DNA from: Dromiciops gliroides
Lineage: Eukaryota > Chordata > Mammalia > Microbiotheria > Microbiotheriidae
Direction of reading: 5' to 3'
Assembly: GCF_019393635.1 (NCBI RefSeq)
Contig: NC_057867.1
Location: forward strand, 62,875,492-62,939,491
DNA length: 64,000 nt
Shown here one piece after another: positions 9,998 to 19,339 of the stretch; positions within the stretch are counted from its first letter, which is position 1, and every line of letters starts with the position of its first letter. Under the pieces are notes generated by a model. That model did not search any database. It had not been told where the DNA came from and saw only the letters and a list, made by a program, of their open reading frames with translations. The translations under genes were made by a program, and so were the position numbers.

Positions 9998-10134
9998 AGG
10001 GCAGCTAGGTGGCGCAGTGGATAAAGCACCGGCCCTGTATTCAGGAGGACCTGAGTTCAAATCCGGCCTCTGACACTTGACACTAGCTGTGTGACCCTGG
10101 GCAAGTCACTTAATCCTCATTGCCCCCCCCCAAA
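9998..10134 (+). mobile_element. WSINE1-type CORE-SINE (first of a serial pair)
   Basis: Copy lacking 'acttact' before 'agctgtgtg'. The target aaaaagtaatattcc is at 9983-9997 and again at 10135-10149. Confidence 0.9.
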
Positions 10135-10149
10135 AAAAAGTAATATTCC

Positions 10150-10303
10150 CAGGGGCAGCTAGGTGGCACAGTGGATAAAGCACCGGTCCTTGATTCAGAA
10201 GAACCTGAGTTCAAATCTGGCTTCAGACACTTGACACTTACTAGCTGTATGACCCTGGGCAAATCACTTAATCCTCATTGTCCCGGCCCCCCCCCCAAAT
10301 AAT
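10150..10303 (+). mobile_element. WSINE1-type CORE-SINE (second of a serial pair)
   Basis: Full-length copy directly after the second target copy. A third, slightly altered target (aataatattcc, 10304-10314) follows its C-run/A-tail. Confidence 0.9.
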
Positions 10304-11114
10304 AATAATATTCCTCCCCAATTACACATAAAAACAATTTTAAACATTTTTTTTAAAGTTTGGGGTCCCAAATTTTATACATGTGAAATCATGTAAAACA
10401 TATTTCTGTTATTAGTCATTTTGTGCAAGAAAGGTCAACACCCCCCCCCCAAAAAAAGCAAGTAAGAAAGAAAGATAGTGAAAAATAGTATGCTTCAGTC
10501 TGCATTCAGATAACATCAGTTCTTTCTCTGGAGGCAGCATTTTTCATCATGAGTCCTTCGAGGTTGTCTTGGATCATTGCATTGCTAAGAACAGCTAAGT
10601 CATTCACAATTCTTCATTGTACCATATTGCTGTTACTGTGTATGATGTTCTCCTGGTTCTGCTCACTTCACTTTGTATCAGTTCACTTAAGTCTTTCCAA
10701 GTTTTTCTGAAATCATCCTGCTTGTGATTCCATATTCTAATACCTCCTTCACATACTTAACATCTCACCCAACTTGGCCCCCTTGCTGTTTTCCATGCAT
10801 TACAATCTATTTCTTGTCTCCTATGCCTGGAATGCTCTCACTCCTGACTTTTGCCTTTTGGAGCCCCTAGCTCCTCTTTCAGCTCAGATCAAGTCAAGTC
10901 CCAATCTCCTACACAAAACCTTTCTTGAACCTCCCCACTTCCAACTTGTAGTATCTCCTCACCCAAACTACTTTGTATTTATTTTGTGTTTATTTCTGAC
11001 TTTGGTATCTGTGCACATGTTGTTTTCCCCAATACAATATAAGTTTATTTTTTATCTTTGCATCCTCTGAGATTAGCCCAGTGCTAGCCCATAATAGGGA
11101 ATGAGTAAACACTT

Positions 11115-11740
11115 ACTGAATTGAATTATTATTTGATTTCTTTTGGACACGTTTTTCTAACATAGTAAACATACAAACAAGCATAGACGATTTGCCACCA
11201 ACTCCCATTATTTAAAGTTTGCTTATTTTTTTTAAGCGCCTATTCCTTTTAACTTGAGAGTAACAAGTCTTCAGTCTATTTGCCTGGGTTTCAGTAATTT
11301 GTTAATCATTCTTCCATGCTGTGACCATGATCATTTCTACAAAGTAAACACGTTTGAGCACTTACTGCCAGGCTGTATGTACCTGGTGTTCATGTTCCAA
11401 GGAAACACATGACTTTGAATGAAACTAATACTTTACCCAGGGCTGAATTTGCAAGCATTCCAGCAGTTCGAAGGGATCCTTTCAGCACACAAATTTTAAA
11501 AGACATCAAACTGGGAACCTTCAGAATTCATCCCTCCCTGCCTTCCCTGCTCTCTAACCTTCCTGATGGGTCTTCAGGAGAAACTGGGTTTATGGGAGAA
11601 TGTCTCAAGTTCATTCTCTGCAGGCAAAGGTGGCCATCTCTATTCTGCCCAGATGATGGGGAACTATAAAAAGGAATGGGTATGACTAAGAGGAGGAGGG
11701 AATGGCATGGGAAAACAGAGCTGGCTCTATGCAGCTCTGA
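11115..11740. other. Repeat-poor intergenic stretch
   Basis: No SINE, LINE or simple repeat is recognised over about 600 bases. An 86-codon open frame (11409-11669, +) shows no family resemblance and is probably chance. A conserved non-coding element is possible but unproven. Confidence 0.35.
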
Positions 11741-11744
11741 CAGG

Positions 11745-11925
11745 CTGAGAATCAAAGGATTATATATGGCCAGTTGAAAGGGACCTTAGTGGTTATCCAA
11801 CCCCCTCATTTTACAGAAGAGGAAACTAAGGCAAGAGAGGTTGTGTCTTGACCAGTGTCACCCAGGCAGAGCCAGGATTTGGATCCCAGCCTTCCAATGC
11901 CAAATGCAGTGCTCTTTTAAAAGAC
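11745..11925 (-). mobile_element. Ancient MIR-like repeat
   Basis: Minus-strand MIR order: 'agggaccttagtggttatccaacccc', 'cattttacagaagaggaaact', 'cagtgtcacccaggcagagccagg', 'gcagtgctctttt'. Confidence 0.65.
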
Positions 11926-12020
11926 TAATTATTGTGAGAACAGCATAGACTAGTAAAAAGAACACTCGATTTGAAATCTTGTGAGACCTCTATTGAGATG
12001 GATAAAAAGTCATCCTCTGG

Positions 12021-12168
12021 GGGCAGTTAGGTGTGCAGTGGATAAAGCACTAGCCCTGGATTCAGGAGGACCTGAGTTCAAATTTGGCTTCAGACACTTG
12101 ACACTAGCTGTGTGACCCTGGGCAAGTCACTTAACCCTCATTGCCCTGCACACCCCCCACCCAAATAA
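12021..12168 (+). mobile_element. WSINE1-type CORE-SINE
   Basis: Copy with a C/A-rich tail. The TSD aaaaagtcatcctctgg (12004-12020) has one mismatch to aaaaagtcaccctctgg (12169-12185). Confidence 0.92.
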
Positions 12169-12179
12169 AAAAAGTCACC

Positions 12180-12345
12180 CTCTGGTGCTTACGTCCTATA
12201 TGACTGTGGGCAAGTCATTTAACCTGTCTGTGCCTTTGCTTCCTCACTGGTAAAAATGGAAATAATAATAATGCCTGTGGCATCTACCTCTCATGATTGT
12301 TGTGAGGCTCAAATGGGATGTTGCCTGTAAAAGAACTCTGCCAAC
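12180..12345 (+). mobile_element. Ancient MIR-like repeat
   Basis: 'tatgactgtgggcaagtcatttaacctgtctgtgcct', 'gtaaaaatggaaataata', 'gattgttgtgaggctcaaatggg'. This is a MIR CORE with an L2-like tail. It also flanks the preceding SINE. Confidence 0.7.
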
Positions 12346-12369
12346 TTGAACTGAGCCATAAATGTCACT

Positions 12370-12795
12370 CCCCTTCATTAATTCCACATTCCAGCCAAAC
12401 TGGTCTACCAGCTGTTCCCCAAACTTGCCCTCCCTTCCTTGTGTATTCATTCTCACAATCTGCTTTCCATTCCTGGAATGCAAGGACTCCCTCCCTCCCT
12501 CCCACTTACTCCCTCTCCTTCCCAGCTGCCTCCCCCCACCTCTGTGGGCCTCTCTCTGTGTCTCTCTCTGTCTCTGTCTCTCTCAGAATCCTTTCTTTTA
12601 AGGCTCACCTCAGGTGCTACTCTCTCATTTCCCAAAGTTGTTAGCACTCCCCCTCAAATTTCTCTGTATTTACTCAACGGCTCCCCTGCTGCCCCCCAGC
12701 TCAGAGCTATTTCTCTGGTCTTTGTACCCTCAGACTCAGAACAGTGCTTGGCACACAATAAAAACTCAGCACATCTCTACTGGATTGAATTGAGC
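12370..12795 (+). mobile_element. L2-like LINE 3' end
   Basis: 'ccagccaaactggtctaccagctgttcccc', 'ccattcctggaatgc', 'aaggctcacctcaggtgctac', 'cagtgcttggcacacaataaa'. A (TCTC)n tract near 12550-12585 has expanded inside it. Overlapping open frames here are by-products. Confidence 0.7.
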
Positions 12796-12799
12796 TAGG

Positions 12800-13420
12800 T
12801 GCTGGAACAGGGCCCAGGCAGTCGGACCTTGGCTTTGAGGTTACTATTGCCTCTCAGGGGCAGAGCCTGCCCCAGCCCCAGTGTCTCCCTCTTACTCTTT
12901 GTAAAGAGGCCAAGACTCTACCATCTGGATAAGTACTTGAGCTCAGCACTTGGCTTTGGCTCCTCTGGAAGCCTAAAGGGCAAAATTAATCAAATGTGGT
13001 CATGACAGAACAACCCTCTAGTGACATTTGGGGAAATGCTCAGGAGAACAAAGAGCCTGGGTCACCCAGGCACAAACACTTCCTCAGTCACTACATTATT
13101 GTTGTTGGACAAGCACCCCCTCCTGCCAAAATCATCTTCATAAATGCAGAGATCTTGCTTCCTTTGTTCCCATGAACCTTTAGCATTGCTCTGGCTCTCC
13201 AGTGCTCCCCAGCACTCTCCATCATCCAGAGTGCTAGTCTCTAAACTTTGACTGCAGGCCCATATCAGTTTAAAAGATTGGAATCCTCCCACATGTATTT
13301 ATTTATCAGTTATATACAAACACTATATACTAACAATTTTGGACATTATAAAACTTAAAAAAGTAGAAAATGGAAAAGAGAAGAGATGAAAGAGCATCTA
13401 CTCCTAGAATCAAGAGGGAG
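12800..13420. other. Unassigned intergenic sequence
   Basis: No recognisable gene or repeat family. Confidence 0.35.
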
Positions 13421-13599
13421 TCCCCCAAGAGATGGGAGGAAAATCACATTGGCAGCCAAGTGGATGGTGGGCTGGAGTTAAGGGAGGCTTTGAGGCAGAG
13501 AGACTAAGCTAGCAGGCTACTATAGTGGTTCAGGTGAGAGGTGATGAGGGCCTGCTCTTGGGTGGTGTCAGTGTTAGTAAAGAGAATGGGACAGATGTA

Positions 13600-13980
13600 A
13601 GGGGTAGAAGATAGAGCTTTGGGAAGACCTGAATTCAAATGTGGCCTCAGATACTTACTAGCTCTATGACCTTGTGCAAGTCACTTAACTTCTGTATTCC
13701 TCTTTCCTCAACTGTAAGAAAAAAAAGGGGGATAATAATAGCACCTACCAGGGGCGGCTAGGTGGCGCAGTGGCTAGAGCATCGGCCCTGGATTCAGGAG
13801 GACCTGAGTTCAAATCCGGCCTCAGACACTTAACACTTACTAGCTGTGTGACCCTGGGCAAGTTACTTAACCCCCATTGCCTCACCAAAAAAAAAAGCAC
13901 CTACCTCCCCAGGATTCTGAGAGGATCAAATGAGATATTTATAAAGTGCTTAGCCCCAGCATGGAGTAGGCACTCAATAT
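13600..13980 (+). mobile_element. MIR-like repeat split by a WSINE1
   Basis: 'tcaaatgtggcctcagatacttactagctctatgaccttgtgc' is followed after the SINE by 'ggattctgagaggatcaaatgagatatttataaagtgcttag'. The halves meet at agcacctacc. Confidence 0.7.
13750..13895 (+). mobile_element. WSINE1-type CORE-SINE
   Basis: Full-length copy. The TSD agcacctacc is at 13740-13749 and 13896-13905. Confidence 0.93.
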
Positions 13981-14065
13981 CTACATCTACATCTATATCT
14001 ATGTCTATGTCCATGTCTACATCTAGATATCTCTATCTCTATGCTATTATATATACACACATATA
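13976..14065. repeat. (ATCT/ATGT)n simple repeat
   Basis: Imperfect hexamer/tetramer array of CATCTA, TCTATG and TATCTC units. Confidence 0.85.
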
Positions 14066-14269
14066 AATGCTATTACTATTATTGTTGTTGAGGTAGAAAT
14101 GATAAGACTTGTCAACAGATTGGGTGTGAGGCATGTGGGAAAGTGAAGAATCCAAGAAGCAAACCCAGGCAACTGGGAGGATGGAGGTGCCCTTGGCAGT
14201 GATGGAAAGTTTGAAAGAAGGATGGGTTTGGAAAAGGGCTGGCTGGCCAGTGGGGAGTGGGGGGTAGGG

Positions 14270-14720
14270 GCAGAGAAGGCAATGTAGTTAGATCTCCAAA
14301 ACAAATCACAACCAATCCATCATGGCTTCTCATCCTGTGCCAGTCAACTCTGTCCCAATCCAAATGAAAAGGGGGTAAGTGGGGCTCTTACCAGTCACTG
14401 TCCCAGAATGCACATCCTCTCTCCAAGGGAGGGGGAAGTCTCTTGCATAAAGTGATCTGGGGAATAGGGATGGCTCTGTTGGGAAGGGGTGGTTTTTCCC
14501 ACTGGCATGTGATGCTGTAGGTACCCAAGTAATAGTTAGGTTCTAATCTGCCCTGAGGGAGCCAGTGCTGTCTCAGAAGGAGGGACATTGGGAACTTGAG
14601 CTGTGAAAGAGGTGGAATGGGAGAATGTTGGGAGACAGGGGTAGATGTTGTATTGGAGACAAGCCCCATAAGTGACTATCAAAAGAGAGGGCAGGCTTTG
14701 GTGATCTTTGGTCTTTGGTT
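14270..14720. other. Unassigned intergenic sequence
   Basis: No gene or repeat recognised. Several minus-strand open frames (up to 93 codons) lack any family signature. Confidence 0.35.
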
Positions 14721-14736
14721 TCATGAGTCACATTTT

Positions 14737-14879
14737 TTTTTTTGCGGGGCAATGAGGGTTAAGTGACTTGCCCAGGGTCACACAGCTAGTAAGTGTCAAC
14801 TGTCTGAGTCTGGACTTGAACTCAGGTACTCCTGAATCCAGAGCCAGCGCTCTATCCACTGCACCACTTAGCTGCCCCC
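14737..14879 (-). mobile_element. WSINE1-type CORE-SINE
   Basis: Full-length minus copy. The TSD catgagtcacatttt is at about 14722-14736 and 14880-14894. Confidence 0.93.
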
Positions 14880-15203
14880 CATGAGTCACATTTTACTTAA
14901 TAGAACCTTGGAAACAATAAAGGTCAGAACTTCTCTGCAAGAAACCCCTATTTCAGGGGACTCCTGGAAGAGAGAGCCCTTCAACAATTCACTTGGGCAA
15001 GTGACAGAGACATTTATTTCACTGCAAGCAGCCAGACTTCCATCTACAGGGTAATCAGCTCTGAAATGATCTACATGTGAACTGAAGTTGAATTCCTTAA
15101 ATATCTTTTTCTTTCTTTCTGTTTGGTAATGAATCCATAGGTTGAATGCTAACTAACCATCTCAAGAAAAATGGTTGTCAATTATGCACATTTAAAAAAA
15201 AAG

Positions 15204-15360
15204 AGGGGGGCAGCTAGGTGGCACAGTGGATAAAACACCGGCCCTGGATTCAGAAGGACCTGAGTTCAATTCTGGCCTCAGACACTTGATATCTACTAGC
15301 TGGGTGACCCTGGGCAGGTCACTTGACGCTCATTGCCCCACAAAAACAAGACAAAAAACA
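15204..15360 (+). mobile_element. WSINE1-type CORE-SINE
   Basis: Full-length copy whose A-rich tail passes without a break into the AAAG tetranucleotide array. Confidence 0.9.
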
Positions 15361-15372
15361 AAAAGAAAAGAA

Positions 15373-15423
<51 letters not shown>

Positions 15424-15493
15424 GAAGGAAGGAAGGAAGGACGGACGGACGGAAGGAAGGAAGGAAGGAAGGAAGGAAGGAAGGAAGGAAGGA

Positions 15494-15568
<75 letters not shown>
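15361..15568. repeat. (AAAG)n/(AAGG)n microsatellite
   Basis: About 200 bases of tetranucleotide repeat: AAAG units, then AAGG with a central GGAC triplet of units (15440-15452), then AAGG and AAAG again. It grows from the tail of the preceding SINE. The open frames across it are artefacts. Confidence 0.97.
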
Positions 15569-15579
15569 GGCAGGGTGCC

Positions 15580-15966
15580 ACTCATCTTTCCAGCCTCCAA
15601 TTGTTTAATCATACATCCTTTGGACTTGGGCTGCAGGCCCCACTTTAGCCTGGCATTGAAGTCTCTTCACAGCACAGTCTGACTTCCACCTATCTTTTCC
15701 AGCCTTATCTCATATCGTTATGTTGCCCTTCACAAACTGTACTACCAGGCCAGGCCCAAAATTTTGTACAAATTGTTCCTTTTGCCTGTAGCAAACTTAG
15801 ATCCTTATCTTCTTTGGAGGCCCAGCTCAGGTACCACATCTTCCAGGAAGACTTTCAGTTATCTCCAGTTGTTCATAAGTACTCTCTCCTTCTTTAATTA
15901 TCCTTTGAGAGCACTTATCTGTGTATTCCAGCACGTAGCACTGTGCTTGGCACATGGTACTTAATA
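15580..15966 (+). mobile_element. L2-like LINE 3' end
   Basis: 'ttttccagccttatctcat', 'acaaactgtactaccaggcca', 'gcccagctcaggtaccacatcttccaggaaga' and 'cactgtgcttggcacatggtacttaata', the L2 3' order ending at the CT array. Confidence 0.7.
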
Positions 15967-15967
<1 letters not shown>

Positions 15968-16038
<71 letters not shown>

Positions 16039-16056
16039 TTCTGTCTCTGTCTGTCT
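15968..16056. repeat. (CT)n microsatellite
   Basis: Near-perfect CT dinucleotide array to about 16028, then CTTT/CTGT variants. Confidence 0.97.
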
Positions 16057-16269
16057 GTTGCATCCTTTGGCACAGTACAAATTTCTAGAAGGCAGGCATT
16101 GAGTCTTATCTCAACTTTCTCCCTTCCCCAGTGTTTAACACGGGGTTCTACAAAAAGCAGGTGCATCATAAATCGGTATTTCATCTTTACATCCATTCCC
16201 CACTTCACCCCCAACCCTTACCCCAAGCATAGGGCCTCACGTGTATGAGACCCTCCCTTAATAAACATT

Positions 16270-16990
16270 TGTGGACCTTCCAGCTTGGCTCTAGGTATAG
16301 CTCACATATTGGGGGCCGCTTGCTTTCAATGTGGACAACATTGTCTTTCTTTTCAGAGTCCAAAGCTTCAGGAACTTTCGGGATGTAACGTTCGTTCCTG
16401 CAGTGGGGACTTATTCTTTCCTGATGATGTGTCAGGAGCTCTCCAGACCAATGACTAGGGAGCAGTTGGCGATCCAGTGCCAGACTGGAAACACCCTGGG
16501 GTATAAAGGGAAGGAATGAGAAGCCTCTCCCACCGGGAGGGCCGTAAACTAGGAAAGTCTTCCAAATGAGAGAGAAGATTGGGAGCTGGCTGGCTTCCAC
16601 AGGAGGAAGGGTGGCTTCTGGGGAGCATGTGGGGCTCCTCCTCCCCAAACTGGGCAAAGGAGCCCATTTCCCAGCAAGCTCCCACTGTGGTGCCCCTCCT
16701 AGCTCTCTGCACCCTACAACATTCCTGGGACCAAGTCTGGGCAAGCAGACGGGGGAGGCCATAGCAAGGGAGGAAAGGCCCACCAGAGGGAGAAGGCAGG
16801 CAAAGCCAAGCTTGTAGACTGGTGTGCCACCCACCACTAGGGCCCCAAAGGGCCCCTTTGGGCCACCAAGGTGCTTGGGTGGGAATGGGGATAGATTGAG
16901 AGCTATCTCAATCTATGCCAAGCTGGTGAGCAGGCCCACCCCAGCAGCTCTAGAAGGGCATGCTCCTGAGAGGAGCTCTCCATCACTCAA
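16270..16990. other. Unassigned intergenic sequence
   Basis: No repeat recognised. The longest non-transposon open frame in the window (210 codons, minus, 16205-16837) lies here but opens with GTG and has no family features, so it is not called as a gene. Confidence 0.35.
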
Positions 16991-17009
16991 TGGAGAGCTA
17001 TGCTTCTTA

Positions 17010-17157
17010 TTTTCTTTTTTTGGTAGGGCAATGAGGGTTAAGTGACTTGCCCAGGGTCACACAGCCAATATGTGTCAAGTGTCTGAGTCAAATTTGAACT
17101 CAGGTCCTCCTGAATCCAGGGCCAGTGCTCTATCCACTGCGCCACCTAGCTGCCCCA
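17010..17157 (-). mobile_element. WSINE1-type CORE-SINE
   Basis: Full-length minus copy. The 17-bp TSD gagagctatgcttctta is at 16993-17009 and 17158-17174. Confidence 0.94.
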
Positions 17158-17354
17158 GAGAGCTATGCTTCTTAACTTGGGTCCTGGACTCCACTGGCAG
17201 TCTGCTGAAACCTATGGACTGCATTTTAGTATAACACTCACTAATAAAATAGAGAGGATTACAAAGGAAAACAATGATATTGAAATACAGTCATCACTTT
17301 TTTTAAACCCAAGTTCATGGGTCCTAGGAGAAGAACCCTTGGTCTAAATAGAGT

Positions 17355-17475
17355 GTTGGAATTCTGTCTCTGAAACTTACTGGATCATCTCAAACCAATC
17401 GCTTTTCTCTGGGCCTCAGCGCCATCATCTTCAAATGAGGATGTTGGATTGATTGGCCCCTGAGGTTCTCCCCCG
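17355..17475 (+). mobile_element. Ancient MIR-like repeat
   Basis: 'tctgtctctgaaacttactgg', 'ttctctgggcctcagcgcc', 'aaatgaggatgttggattgattggcccctgaggtt', the MIR/THER end with its 'ggttggacta' motif. Confidence 0.6.
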
Positions 17476-17752
17476 ACTCCTCTGTGAGGGCAGAGACACG
17501 TCTCCCTATGCCCTACTAACAAAGACCAGTCCAGCCTTGGCATTCCCAGCACTGGGAAGCAGACAGAGGCAGGTCTCATGGCAAAGGTCCCTGACGGCCT
17601 GATCAGCTGCTGCTAGCCAGAGGTCCACCTGACAATGACTTGGGCCCATGGGAAGCCAGGCGGGAGGAAGGCAGGCCACAGAAGCAAGGGGAGGGGGAAA
17701 TACCATGAGCTATCATGAGTAGGTGGGATGAATGGAGGCATTAATGATGTTG

Positions 17753-18160
17753 CATTGTTGTTGCTTGTCCTTCATTCTTTTTTCTTTTTTTTTTTCAGGG
17801 CAATGAGGATTAAGTGACTTGCCCAGGGTCACAAAGATAGTAAGTGTCAAGTATCTGAGGTCGGATTTGAACTCAGTTCCTCCTGAATTCAGGGCAGGTG
17901 CTTTATCCACTGTGCCACCTAGCTGCCCCCATCCTTCATTCTTGAAGAGGACCGTGACATGGGGTGATGTCATGACTTGCGCTGAATTGGATTTTAGTGA
18001 GGGAGGGCTGTGCTAGGTCACCAACCTCACTCTTTCCTCCAGAGCCTTCTGGGTCCAAGGGTGAGATATATATCAGGACAACTGGAGATGGTCCCAGATG
18101 TTTGAGGCAATTGGGGTTAAGTGATTTGCCTAGGGTTACACAGCTAGTCAGTGTCACAAA
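17753..18160 (-). mobile_element. Composite CORE-SINE with second-type tail, split by a WSINE1
   Basis: Read on the minus strand, a truncated CORE-SINE head runs into a roughly 190-base tail ('catctgggaccatctcc' ... 'gaggaccatgac'-type end) closing in a GTT/AAC triplet repeat. Seven copies in the window share this junction. This one was later cut by the WSINE1 at 17780. Confidence 0.8.
17780..17931 (-). mobile_element. WSINE1-type CORE-SINE nested in a composite SINE
   Basis: Full-length minus copy. The TSD tccttcattctt is at 17768-17779 and 17932-17943, so removing it restores the host element. Confidence 0.93.
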
Positions 18161-18335
18161 GGCTTGCCAAGCACAACAACCTAGCTAGTGCAAATTCTTC
18201 AAGTCCCATTTTTACATGAGAGGACATTGAGGCTCTGGGAGCTAAGGCAGCTTGTTCAGGGTACCCAATCAGTGAATGACAAAGGTAGGATTCATGGGAT
18301 TGGAAACTGAAAGAAGCCTTAGAAGTAATCTATAA

Positions 18336-18712
18336 TTAATTTTTTAAACAAGCATTTCTTTTCTCTCTTTCCAACTTCTCCCATTAGAAAGGAACACTTC
18401 ACGAATTTTCCTGTCATCCTTGCTCAGGGGCTATGCTAATCTTCTCTGTATCATTCCAATTTTTTAGTATATGTGCTGCTGATGCAAGCACTCCCATTAG
18501 AAAAGAGAAAGAAAACCTTTGTAACAAATATGCATAGTCAAGCTAAACAAATTCCCACATTAGACATGTCCAAAAATGTATGTCCCATTCTGCACCCTGA
18601 GTCTACCACTTCCTGATCAGGAGGTGGACAGTAGGTTTCATTATCTGTCCCTTAGAATCATGGCTGATCATTGCACTGATGAAATGTTTGTCTTCACAAT
18701 GTTGTTGTGCCA
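18336..18712 (-). mobile_element. L1 3' UTR fragment
   Basis: Minus-strand block with 'ctttgtaacaaatatgcatagtcaagc', 'cattctgcaccctgagtctaccacttcctgatcaggaggtgg' and 'ctgatcattgcactgatga'. It closely resembles the block at 45586-45872. A U6 copy is inserted in it. Confidence 0.7.
18391..18490 (-). pseudogene. U6 snRNA retropseudogene
   Basis: The reverse complement follows U6 almost end to end: the 5' GTGCT..GC block, AGCACATATACTAAAA-, GATACAGAGAAGATTAGCAT-, CCCTG.GCAAGGATGACA-type and TTCGTGAAG.GTTCC segments, with a dozen or so changes. U6's terminal AUAUUUUU is missing and there is no A-tail. The TSD ctcccattagaaa is at 18378-18390 and 18491-18503. It is an L1-mobilised dead copy: no U6 promoter elements (DSE/PSE/TATA) were brought along. 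Confidence 0.92.
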
Positions 18713-18819
18713 ACCCCTTCTTTCTTCAAATGAATAAACTGAAGATAAGAGAGGTATAATCATTTGCCCAGGGGCATAGCTAGTAAGCCTCAGAGGCAGA
18801 ATTCAAACCCAGGGCAAAT

Positions 18820-18915
18820 CAATTAACATTTCTGTGCCTCAGTTTTCCTCCTCTGTCAAATAAGGAGACTGGACATTGTAAGGTTCCTTCCCACTCTGAA
18901 TCACTTATCCTGTGA
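18820..18915 (+). mobile_element. Ancient MIR-like tail
   Basis: 'atttctgtgcctcagttttcctcctctgtcaaataaggagactggac' followed by 'aaggttccttcccactctg'. This is a MIR/THER 3' part. Confidence 0.55.
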
Positions 18916-19339
18916 TTTTAGGACAAGGGCCTCTGGGGATTGGAAGGATGATAAGTACACTGAAGAGTCCATTCCCATTCCCAGCCCCCTGTGGAGCCCT
19001 TTCAAGGCAAGGAACCAGAAGGAACCAGAATCTCAGTCCTAGCTGAAAGCAATTAATAATAGGCCATATTCTCCCCCATCCCTCATTCAGGGGAGATAGC
19101 CTCTCTGAAAGAACCCTGGCTGGGGAGCTGGGCAGGGGCTGGCTCTGCCCTCAACTCACTGAGCTAGTCCCTTTTTCTCTCTGGGTCTGTTTCCTCATCT
19201 CTAAAATGGGCAGAAGATGAACTCTAAAGTCTCTTCCAGCTCTAAATCTTATTCTACTTTAAAATCACACTCCCTCTCAAGGGCCTCAACTTTTTCAATT
19301 ATATTATGAAGGCAAGTAGATCATTTTGGCTGGAATAGA

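Larger units (their letters stand above)
9980..10725 (-). mobile_element. L1 3' UTR/ORF2-end fragment inserted in the L2
   Basis: Minus-strand L1 sequence: 'ttgtcttggatcattgcattgct', then 'tggttctgctcacttcactttg' and 'tgaaatcatcctgcttg'. The TSD gattccatatt at 9969-9979 and 10726-10736 rejoins the L2 when removed. Two WSINE1s sit near its 3' tail. Confidence 0.85.
8870..11110 (+). mobile_element. L2-like LINE 3' region, split by at least five insertions
   Basis: L2-type blocks are collinear across 8870-8931, 9062-9363, 9830-9979 and 10737-11110: 'aaaccaaactcat', 'ctaaagcacagctct', 'ctctgtttgcc', 'ctatgcctggaatgctct', then 'tttcttgaacctcccc'. Between them lie two WSINE1s, a poly(T)-led insertion and an L1 fragment that itself holds two WSINE1s. 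Confidence 0.68.
13425..14265 (+). mobile_element. Ancient interspersed repeat, interrupted
   Basis: The segment 'gcaggctactatagtggttcaggtgagaggtgatgag' near 13508 and 'caacagattgggtgtgagg' near 14113 recur in the same order at 19340-19985. They mark two copies of one old family that I cannot name. A MIR and a WSINE1 interrupt this copy. Confidence 0.55.
18290..18815 (-). mobile_element. Ancient MIR-like repeat split by an L1
   Basis: 'ggaaactgaaagaagccttagaagtaatctat' continues after the L1 as 'aaccccttctttcttcaaatgaataaactgaagat...cagctagtaa'-like sequence. This is a minus-strand MIR interrupted at its centre. Confidence 0.55.

Noticed and set aside
15226-15682. Overlapping frames of Lys/Glu/Arg or Phe/Leu/Ser repeats
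   Set aside because: Direct translation of an AAAG/AAGG microsatellite.
16205-16837. A 210-codon minus-strand open frame
   Set aside because: Opens with GTG rather than ATG, shows no domain or family likeness, overlaps an L2-like end, and has no splice or promoter context. Probably chance in GC-rich DNA.
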